The translations under genes and the position numbers were made by a program. Below are positions 8,401 through 13,033 of a DNA stretch of 15,231 nt, in pieces (the first letter of the stretch is position 1; the number at the start of each line of letters is the position of its first letter). The notes beneath the pieces were generated by a model. That model was not told the origin of the DNA. It saw only the letters and a list, made by a program, of their open reading frames with translations, and ran no database searches. The stretch spans positions 1 through 15,231 of the forward strand of contig SBFT01000178.1 of the NCBI GenBank assembly GCA_006227805.1, given 5' to 3'. Origin of the DNA: Paracoccaceae bacterium (GTDB lineage: Bacteria; Pseudomonadota; Alphaproteobacteria; Rhodobacterales; Rhodobacteraceae).

Positions 8401-9973
8401 CGACGCGGCGGTAGAGCACGATGGCCCCCAGGGCCACGCCGTCCTTCTTCAGAGGCACGACCATGACCGACCGCGCGCCTTCCAGCTCGACCATCTGCAC
8501 GCGCTTGGGGTCGCGCTGCACGGTATAGACCGGATCGTCGGCGATATCGTCCTGACGGATGACCTGACCATCGACGATGGGGCGCACCGCCACCAGTTGG
8601 GTGCGGTCGATCGGTTCGTCGAAATTGGCGAGGTCCGCGGCGAAGGCATCGCGCACGCCGCGATGGGCGGGGATCGTCACGCGCGTGCGATCTTCGTTGG
8701 CGAGGCTCAGAAAAGCCAGCTGCGCCCCGCATAGTTCGCACGCGTTCTCGAGGATCGCGTCGAAGACGGGCCGCTCGTCATCGCGGCTTTCGCTGATGAC
8801 CTGGAGGACGGCACGCGTGGCCTTTTCGCGCTCGAGCCGCGTTTGCAATTCCGCAAACATTCCCGAGTTGCGCAGGGCGATGGCGGCCTGTTCGGCGAAG
8901 GTCTGCACCAGCTGGATGTCCTCGTCCCGCGCCGACTGCCCCTTGGGCCAGGCGAGGTTGATCGATCCCCAGACCTCGCCGCCGACGAAGATGGGCACGC
9001 CGATGAATTCCCGGATCCCCAGCTGCACGGCCATCTTGTGGTCGTAATAGGACGGGTCCGAGGCGTCTTCCATCCGCACCATGCGCCGCGTCTTGACCAC
9101 CCGACCGGTCACGGTGGCGTCGATCAGCGGCTGGGGTTCGCGCGCCTCCAGTTGCTGCAGAAGGTCCCCATCAAAGCCATGGCTCGCGCTGTAGAGGCTC
9201 ATGCCGTCCTCGACGCGCCAGACGATGCAGAACGCGGCCTCGCACAGCTGGGCTGCCTTGCGCGCGATCAGGTCGAAGACCGGCTGAAGGTTGTCGGGCG
9301 AGCCGTTGATGACCTGCAGGATGTCGGACGTTGCCGTCTGACGGACCAGCGCCTCCTGCGTCTCGCGGAACAGGCGGGCGTTCTCGATCGCGATGGCAGC
9401 CTGATCCGTGAAGGTGCGGAGCAATTCGAAGTGTGTCTCGGTCGGGGTCTGTCCGTCCGGCCAGCCGAGGATCAGCGCCCCCCAGACCCGCCCTTCGGTG
9501 AAGATGGGCAAGCCCACGAGGTGGCGGAAGCCGTATTCCCGTGCGGTCGCGTGATCGGAATAGCTCTCGTCCCATGCGTCCTCGAGATGCTGAATCCGGC
9601 CGCTGTCATGGACGGCCAGCGTCATCGAGTTCGGCTCGAACGGTTTTGGATAATCCTTCAGGTACTCGGCCATGAACTCGGGATCGAAGCCGGAATAGGC
9701 GCAATGATGGACCAGCCCGTCCTCGAACCGCCACAGCATGCTCAGCCGCAGACCGCACAGTTCGGTCGCCGAGTGAACGATACGGTCGAAGACAGGCTGA
9801 GTGTCGCCCTTGGCCTTTCCGATGATCTGCAGGATTTCAGCGGTCGCCGCGAAGCGCGCCTTCTCGTCCGCGAGGCTGCGCTCCACCGGGTCCAGGCCTT
9901 GTCCGGGAGTGCCCGAAGATCGCGACCCTGCCTTGTCCGATCCTTGCAAGTGATGCCCCCGTGATTGGTCCAT
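2486..9973 (-). CDS. giant soluble hybrid histidine kinase with eleven GAF domains
   Basis: 2495 residues, no membrane segment or signal peptide, so a cytoplasmic sensor. Eleven GAF modules end at about residues 200, 372, 553, 731, 910, 1087, 1265, 1440, 1615, 1789 and 1960, each closing with a variant of FADQAVIAIENARLF and joined by heptad-like helices (RQTATSDVLRVIS). HisKA follows with phospho-acceptor His1987 in SHEIRTPMNAVIG, then a HATPase with N-box Asn2104, DTGIGL (Asp2136) and GGTGLGLAIS near 2165. Receiver 1 spans 2227-2340 (Asp2278) and receiver 2 spans 2370-2488 (Asp2420); both keep the acidic pair and the Lys. There is no Hpt domain here; a separate Hpt gene overlaps the stop. 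The ATG at 9973 has only a weak GGGG ten bases upstream. The frame stays open up to 10204, but those extra 77 codons include an IS6 transposase tail, so I take them as noncoding. Multi-GAF kinases of this style are known in alphaproteobacteria; eleven is a very high count. Ligands are unknown. Confidence 0.93.
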   Translation of the reverse strand: MDQSRGHHLQGSDKAGSRSSGTPGQGLDPVERSLADEKARFAATAEILQIIGKAKGDTQPVFDRIVHSATELCGLRLSMLWRFEDGLVHHCAYSGFDPEFMAEYLKDYPKPFEPNSMTLAVHDSGRIQHLEDAWDESYSDHATAREYGFRHLVGLPIFTEGRVWGALILGWPDGQTPTETHFELLRTFTDQAAIAIENARLFRETQEALVRQTATSDILQVINGSPDNLQPVFDLIARKAAQLCEAAFCIVWRVEDGMSLYSASHGFDGDLLQQLEAREPQPLIDATVTGRVVKTRRMVRMEDASDPSYYDHKMAVQLGIREFIGVPIFVGGEVWGSINLAWPKGQSARDEDIQLVQTFAEQAAIALRNSGMFAELQTRLEREKATRAVLQVISESRDDERPVFDAILENACELCGAQLAFLSLANEDRTRVTIPAHRGVRDAFAADLANFDEPIDRTQLVAVRPIVDGQVIRQDDIADDPVYTVQRDPKRVQMVELEGARSVMVVPLKKDGVALGAIVLYRRVVSPFSDDDVDLVETFAAQAVIAIESVRLFRQEQARTAEVEEALEYQTATSEVLSVISRSPNQVMPVLETILDVAARLCRPQYSYAAMRDPGSGKYHVITTRDADEEFVAYLKANPIAPGLGTCTGRTALLGRTVYIENTATDDSYEWKEAAERGGFLSTLGVPLIRDGEVVGVLSLAHSQPSAFLPKQIALVETFAAQAVIALSNAQLFDALETRTAEVEEALAYQTATSDVLDVISRATSDVQPVFDMIVQKSVELSGAQFCVLDRIEDGALHFCAQSGFAGEGARQLAAAYPVTDWAGHLTDRVAKSGKTQHIEDAWGKDYYSPDMARHVGFRRMLGVPVKVDGAVWGSINVGWSHTTAPPQATVELVQTFASQASIAIENARLLRETQERTAEVEEALEQQKASAEILSVISRSVEDTQPVFEKILESCRHLFGGEELDVLLIDDEGLLQVAAYLGKFEKELRETFPAPWEITPAGEAIRTKRVVNYSDCANNPDTPKVLKRMARIASYHSVAFAPMIWEGRGIGVVGVARSARSFTERELRIMQGFADQAVIAIQNARLFRETKEALQRQTASADILRVISGAQTDVTPVFDAILSRAADICNAPMVSLNLLDADRKNARLVAHWGDDLNYLKVGETVWPVDSGLATTEVFHRKAPNHVPDLRETALYRKGDSVRRRVVDNEGVRTFLAVPLILKGDVIGNIAAYKREVKPFTSDDIALLETFADQAVIAIQNVRLFRETNEALERQTATAEVLEVISNSVEDAKPVFDKILEACQRLIPSIDLSIVTLDERGLVHLDAVIGENAERATQNYRPRRLGDTFLADAFVGHHVKYCPDVQNGPNSNDILKKIAAMTGNFACLTAPMVWKGRPAGAIFVVRMIPEDGRDAFSARDMDILEAFAGQAVIAIQNAQLFRETNEALERQTATAEVLEVISNSVEDAKPVFEKILDSCQRLIPCRDLSIMTLEEGGLAVLGAARGPVGTASARDYKPMPVDRTIIASAVVSGVPEHYTDALADPRTPPVIRRMAEKFGNFACLVAPMVWKGKSAGAIFIARAFEDGNRSSFSEREIDMVEAFADQAAIAVQNARLFNETQSALARQTATSDVLRVISESPTDAKPVFDAIVQTAIRLLECDGSGIMIRQGETFTLSAAAERDGLVQELSGRRNPIEPDKNFPSRVFATGEMVYVPDASQVELPEHEVEAFRKFEMQTAIFMPLMRNAECVGVLTFDRKVARPFTEAQIELAKSFCDQAVIAMENTRLFNETQTSLVRQTASADILRVISGAQEDAKPVFDAIGEAGVRLLGCDIVFVMQSDATEFWTRSAVGPEGPLDDIKFFRDPIAPEDNLPSRAIRSKKILHLPDWSQITLPDHDAAVQKRFGVNASLMVPLLRDGDCQGLLVFARKARGEFSTEEIDLALSFGDQAVIAMENVRLFTEVQDARREAEKANEAKSAFLATMSHEIRTPMNAVIGMSGLLMDTQLDGEQADYARTIRDSGDALLGIINEILDFSKIEAGQMDIEKHPFDLRDCIEGALDLVGGRAAEKQLDMAYLMADDVPAAVSTDLTRLRQILLNLLSNAVKFTPEGEVVLTVSQTPRDDGQIELHFAVRDTGIGLTETGMGRLFQSFSQADSSTTRKYGGTGLGLAISKRLAELMGGTMWAESEGEGKGSVFRFTVRAEPATLPRVDARRLTGRQDEIAGKRLLVVDDNATNRKILSLQTSKWGAEVVACDGPEEALHTIATERAFDLAILDMHMPGMDGIALARRIRADHSGLPMILFSSLGQRDVEAEHGLFAAYLAKPLRQSHLFDTLVTQFADRATTSLPRRNTETKPKADPGLAARHPLRILLAEDNLVNQKLALRLLEQMGYRADLASNGKEALESVARQTYDVVLMDVQMPEMDGLEASRRLNAQYGGTQRPRIVAMTANAMQGDREMCLEAGMDDYIAKPIRVDKLIEALEAVPRRGRTER
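5561..6185 (-). repeat. near-identical linker copies, one GAF module apart, inside the kinase gene
   Basis: Bases 5561-5657 and 6089-6185 match at 94 of 97 positions, with 69 bases identical in a row (5589-5657 and 6117-6185). The offset is 528 bp, exactly 176 codons, the length of one GAF-plus-linker module. They encode the linker NEALERQTATAEVLEVISNS after GAF7 and again after GAF8. The GAF cores between are more diverged, so this is either a recent module duplication with fast core divergence or local gene conversion of linkers. Confidence 0.85.
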
Positions 9974-10097
9974 GGCATCGACGCCCCGGCGCGGCCATCC
10001 GGTTTCCAGGGCGATGATAGGCGCGACGTCACGAATATCCCAGCGCTTTCTGGAAATCCTGTTGGAAGTCCGGGAAAAGGGGCTGACGGACAAATGC

Positions 10098-10177
10098 GAA
10101 CCCGTCTCCACAAGGACAGTCGGCCTGCCCCTGTGCCGCGCCAGGTTCACGCCACTTGGACCGAGAGCGACGGCGCG
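10098..10177 (-). repeat. R2 copy a: detached tail of an IS6-type transposase gene
   Basis: This 80-bp segment aligns without gaps to 12613-12692, with 11 mismatches by hand count (about 86%). At the other copy the segment continues in frame from an IS6-family transposase fragment, so here it is likely the leftover 3' end of a related element. On the minus strand it reads RAVALGPSGVNLARHRG and stays open into the kinase frame. It lies about 125 bp upstream of the kinase start. Confidence 0.75.
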
Positions 10178-10185
10178 AAGTGAGA

Positions 10186-10293
10186 CATGTCGGAACCGGA
10201 TCATGGGTGCTCGTCGAGAACCAACTCGAAGGCACCGACCATAGTCATCTCGGACAGCTACTGACCTATGCCTCGGGGCTTGAAGCCGTAAGC
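10186..10293 (+). pseudogene. scrap of a DUF4268/PD-(D/E)XK-type nuclease gene
   Basis: Read in the frame starting at 10201, the plus strand encodes WVLVENQLEGTDHSHLGQLL followed by TYASGLEA. This is the hallmark segment of DUF4268-type proteins, whose ENQ motif is thought to belong to a PD-(D/E)XK-like nuclease fold. Only about 35 residues survive. The frame loses similarity where repeat R1 copy b begins (10297) and on the left at the edge of the R2 transposase tail (10177). No start codon or rest of the gene is present. The likely history is that the gene was interrupted by R1 on one side and by IS6-related rearrangement on the other. The family call rests on remembered motif similarity, not on a search. 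Confidence 0.65.
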
Positions 10294-10296
10294 CGC

Positions 10297-10486
10297 GCAG
10301 TCATGAGGCCCGGAGAATACCGGCCCTGAGAGACCGCTTCCGATCCTCGTGGCGCTGAAGCCGGTGCTCAGCCCCTCCCGCATAACCCTCGAAAACAACG
10401 AGAAATTCCAGCCGCGGCCGGATGGGGAGAACGCTTTCGTTGAGGCAAGTGGCGGAGGGGATGGGACTGGAAACCAACGTTCTCTA
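10297..10486 (+). repeat. R1 copy b: 190-bp dispersed direct repeat
   Basis: Second copy of the repeat at 870-1059, same length and orientation, about 85% identical. Its left edge coincides with the point where the DUF4268 reading frame loses similarity to its family, which suggests that this edge is a real insertion or recombination boundary. No transposase or obvious terminal inverted repeats are seen. Confidence 0.8.
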
Positions 10487-10651
10487 CCATCTAAGGCATT
10501 GAATTCATTATACCGACCTGTGGTTCTACATCCCATTTCATGCAATGGCGACCGACATCCAGCTCGCGCTCTCCCCCTTCGCCCTCGTGGTCGATGTCTG
10601 CACAGCCATGGTTCGACTTAGTAGGTCCCGACCTAACCACTTTGCAGCAAC
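10487..10651. other. short stretch between R1 and the flavin reductase remnant, nothing recognised
   Basis: The first part, to about 10515, is more AT-rich than its surroundings. A frame from an ATG at 10551 begins MATDIQLALSPFALVVDV, but it has no family I recognise and soon leaves any protein-like pattern. I see no promoter, RNA gene or terminator that I can support. Confidence 0.4.
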
Positions 10652-10836
10652 TTGGCGGCCTTCACATCCGCGACGAGGTGCTGACGCCTGACGGGCGCCT
10701 CGACATCCCACGCATCAAGCCGATCGCGCGGCTGGGCAATTACGACTACACCATGTTCGAGAGGACTTTCGAGATGCGCATTTCCGAAGCGCATGACGCG
10801 CTGGCGGGCGGGCTGGAAAGGCACGGGTCGCGCTGA
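10652..10836 (+). pseudogene. 3' end of a flavin reductase-like (FMN-binding split barrel) gene
   Basis: About 60 residues ending at a TGA: LGGLHIRDEVLTPDGRLDIP, then RIKPIARLGNYDY and FERTFEMRI. This matches the C-terminal part of flavin reductase-family proteins, where a GxHxxDxxLxxDGRxD stretch is followed by PLARLGxxDYT and a closing FEM strand. Full proteins are about 200 residues; the N-terminal two thirds, including the FMN-binding part, are missing. An ATG at 10540 is in frame, but the 37 residues it would add are low-complexity Ser/Pro-rich and do not fit the family. The fragment converges on the antiporter gene, with 19 bases between the stop codons. It could still be transcribed, but is unlikely to be functional. 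Confidence 0.7.
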
Positions 10837-10855
10837 CCGCGGCCACCGGGCGGCC

Positions 10856-12403
10856 TCAGCCCCGATCCATCGCCTTCGCGGTCTGTTCGGCCAGGCTGAT
10901 CCCGGCCTGGTTCATCGTCAGGTAGGTATAGTCCGCGCCAGCCTCGCGGATCTGGTCGTAATGCGCCTCGTGCAGCGCATGCGCCACGATCGGCCCTTCA
11001 AAGCCGCACTGACGCAACGAGCGGGCGGCGATCAGCTTGGCCTCGATGTCGTCCATCGCGAGGATCGCGGCTCTGATCCGCCCGAGATCGCAGCTTCGCC
11101 AGAAATTGCTATCCTCGGCATCGGCGAAGAACACGTTGCGCCCGGCCTGCTGATGGGCCCTGGCCTTGTAGGTATCGGCATCGAGGCCGAGCGGCCGGAG
11201 CCCCTGTTCCTCGAGATAGCGATAGGCCGCGCTGCCGGTGCGGCCCATTCCGAAGATCAGGACATTGGCGTCGCCCATGTCCTTGGGCTGTTCGTCGGGG
11301 TGGATCGTGTCGCGCTCGTAGACCTGCAGCCGGTTCGCGAAGCGCTCGTAAAGCGGATGCGCGAAACGGTTCAGCGGGGCCGAGATCACGAACGAGATCG
11401 ATACCGCGATGGCCAGTGGAACGAGGTATTCCGGCAGCACGCCTGCCGCCACGATCAGACCGAACTCGGAATAGGCCGTGAGGCTGAGGGCGGACAGGAA
11501 CGCACTGCGCGCCCGCAGCTTGAAGGCGACCAGAAGCGCGAAGAAGAGCACGCCCTTCAGCGCCAGCGCGATGCCCACGGCGACGGCGAACACGATCGCG
11601 CCCCAGTCCGGAAGCCCGGTGAGCCCGATCTGCAGAAAGAAGCCGACAAGAAACACTTCCTTGAGCGACCACAGCGATGTGCCCAGTTCCTTTGCCCGGG
11701 GGTGCGTGGACAGAAGCACCCCCATCACCAGGGCGCCGATTTCCGAGGAGAGACCCATCGCCTCGAACCCCATCCCGCCGATCACCAGTGACAACAACAT
11801 TCCCAGCAGAACCAGCAACTCGTCGTTGCCCGCGAAATCCAGCAGCCAGTGCAGCATCGGGCGCAGGAACGGCGCGGCAAAGACCAGCAGCGCCCAGATG
11901 TTCGGGCTCTGGCCCGACCAAACCGCGAGCACGACCAGCGCGATGATGTCCTGGATGATCAGGATGCCGATGGCGGTTCGGCCGTGAAACGCGCCCAGTT
12001 CACGCTTGGATTCGAGCAGCTTTGCCGCCAGCACGGTCGAGGAAAACGACAGCGCGATGGCGAGGAGCAGCGCGGTGTTCCAGTCGATCCCCATGAAGAG
12101 CCGTAGCCCGGGCATGAAGACCGCCACCGAGATGGCGAAGTGCAGCAGCGCCCCGCCCACGACCTGGGGCTGCGCGATCTGTTCGAGCTTGAGCTTGAGC
12201 CCGACGGTGAAGAGCAGCATCAGCACGCCCAGATGCGCGACATGGTAAAGTGCATCGGAGGTGTAGTCCGGCAGGCCGAGAGCCGGCCCGAAAATGTTGA
12301 TGGCAAACCCGGCGGCGAGAAAGCCCACCAGTGGCGGCAATCCGATCTGCCTGACGGCGAGGCCGAAAACGAATGCAAAACTGATGGTGACGACTTCGAA
12401 CAC
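10856..12403 (-). CDS. CPA2-family cation:proton antiporter with TrkA-N (RCK) domain, Kef/YbaL type
   Basis: 515 residues. The first 350 or so are strongly hydrophobic with around 12 membrane segments and carry CPA2 features: SFSSTVLAAKLLESK near 119-133 and GILIIQD with Gln151-Asp152 in the ion-translocation region. After a hydrophilic linker, residues 377-515 form a cytoplasmic TrkA-N/RCK Rossmann domain with GMGRTG (385-390) and Asp408 at the end of the second strand, which suggests NAD(H) binding. Proteins of this family exchange K+ or Na+ for H+ across the inner membrane, gated by nucleotide or thiol ligands; here the ion is not determinable. The start is a GTG at 12403 with AAGGGG ten bases upstream, and the first membrane helix begins at once. 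No KefF/KefG-like ancillary gene is present. It stands alone, with a dead IS6 fragment upstream and a truncated gene converging downstream. Confidence 0.92.
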   Translation of the reverse strand: MFEVVTISFAFVFGLAVRQIGLPPLVGFLAAGFAINIFGPALGLPDYTSDALYHVAHLGVLMLLFTVGLKLKLEQIAQPQVVGGALLHFAISVAVFMPGLRLFMGIDWNTALLLAIALSFSSTVLAAKLLESKRELGAFHGRTAIGILIIQDIIALVVLAVWSGQSPNIWALLVFAAPFLRPMLHWLLDFAGNDELLVLLGMLLSLVIGGMGFEAMGLSSEIGALVMGVLLSTHPRAKELGTSLWSLKEVFLVGFFLQIGLTGLPDWGAIVFAVAVGIALALKGVLFFALLVAFKLRARSAFLSALSLTAYSEFGLIVAAGVLPEYLVPLAIAVSISFVISAPLNRFAHPLYERFANRLQVYERDTIHPDEQPKDMGDANVLIFGMGRTGSAAYRYLEEQGLRPLGLDADTYKARAHQQAGRNVFFADAEDSNFWRSCDLGRIRAAILAMDDIEAKLIAARSLRQCGFEGPIVAHALHEAHYDQIREAGADYTYLTMNQAGISLAEQTAKAMDRG

Positions 12404-12407
12404 TGCG

Positions 12408-12419
12408 CCCTATCCCCTT
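12408..12419 (-). promoter_or_regulatory. ribosome binding site region of the antiporter gene
   Basis: On the minus strand AAGGGG (12419-12414) and AGGG (12411-12408) precede the GTG at 12403 by 10 and 4 bases. They support the GTG start, since there is no nearby ATG in frame. Confidence 0.55.
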
Positions 12420-12612
12420 GTCCGGTCGCTCTCGGAGGTCTTCGCCGAAAGGCCCGATGCGAAAATGGCCCAAACCGCGCGCGGTGGGAAACAGGAATTG
12501 TCGTCGTCGGCCTGCGCAGGTCGAGAAGTCGAGGTCACTGTAGCCGCGCGCCAAAGTTGACCTGGCGGCTGCACTGCATGAACAACCGGCGAGGAGCTCG
12601 CCATAGGAATTC

Positions 12613-12692
12613 GAACCCGTCTCGACAAGGACAGTCGACTTGCCCCCATGCCGCGCCAAGGTCACGCCGCTGGAGCCGAGAGCGACGGCGCG
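12613..12692 (-). repeat. R2 copy b: tail of the IS6-type transposase fragment
   Basis: This copy of the 80-bp repeat shared with 10098-10177 continues in frame from the transposase residues IFRRN, reading RAVALGSSGVTLARHGGKST. That continuity identifies the repeat as IS6-derived. Both copies point the same way and lie upstream of a minus-strand gene (kinase and antiporter), 125-210 bp from its start. Confidence 0.75.
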
Positions 12693-12956
12693 GTTCCTCC
12701 TGAAAATGGCTCGGGACGTGAGATTGCGCTGCTGGTTGAAATGGTTTCAGACAGAGGCGTGGACGGCGGCGAATTTCTGAAGGCTTCGGATGTGCCGGAA
12801 GCTAAGCATCGCCCGCTCCCGTCGTCGGAACGGAAGGTGTGAATTCTTCGCCCGATTGTTGAGCCAGCGACCAGTCTACCGCCGGTCGTCGGCTCCAGGT
12901 TCTTTCAGAGCAGATGCATATGACCGAAGACTGTGCGTCAAGATGAACGGGTCAGG
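12613..12956 (-). pseudogene. IS6-family transposase, C-terminal fragment, inactivated
   Basis: On the minus strand a single frame reads ILTHSLRSYASALKE, then TGRWLNNRAKNSHLPFRRRE, then SFRHIRSLQKFAAVHASV and NHFNQQRNL, the order seen in the catalytic C-terminal half of IS6-family DDE transposases. It is dead in several ways: in-frame stops at 12876-12878 (TAG) and 12747-12749 (TGA); the second catalytic Asp (TD in active enzymes) is His at 12933-12935; the catalytic Glu of NRAENSH is Lys at 12846-12848. The N-terminal half with the first Asp and the helix-turn-helix is absent. The frame runs on into the 80-bp R2 segment. I could not define the terminal inverted repeats of the element. It sits between the RND permease stop and the antiporter start. 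Confidence 0.85.
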
Positions 12957-13033
12957 TTTGCTCATGTTCCGAGGCTCCGAGGCCGACCTGCCCGTCTCGA
13001 CCGGAATCCTTCTGACAACGCCCATGGATCCGG

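Noticed and set aside
2387..8734. A plus-strand open frame of 2115 codons lying antisense to the kinase gene
   Set aside because: Its triplets are in register with the kinase codons, so it would stop only where the kinase uses TTA, CTA or TCA. Those codons are rare in this GC-rich sequence, which alone keeps the frame open. Its translation is Arg/His/Asp-rich with no family signature, while the minus strand encodes textbook GAF, HisKA, HATPase and receiver domains.
10652..10836. The flavin reductase remnant as a Kef ancillary protein (KefF/KefG type)
   Set aside because: KefF/KefG are flavodoxin-fold quinone reductases. This fragment resembles the FMN split-barrel family instead, and it is truncated and on the opposite strand.
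12000..12665. A 221-codon minus-strand frame overlapping the antiporter start
   Set aside because: It begins in the IS6 tail and then runs out of frame through the antiporter gene, whose own frame has clear membrane helices and a ribosome binding site.
12595..12692. Possible tRNA on the minus strand, because of GGGTTCGAAT resembling a T-loop
   Set aside because: The T-stem closing pair fails (T where C61 is needed), no anticodon arm or acceptor stem can be drawn, and the upstream bases belong to the IS6 transposase tail.
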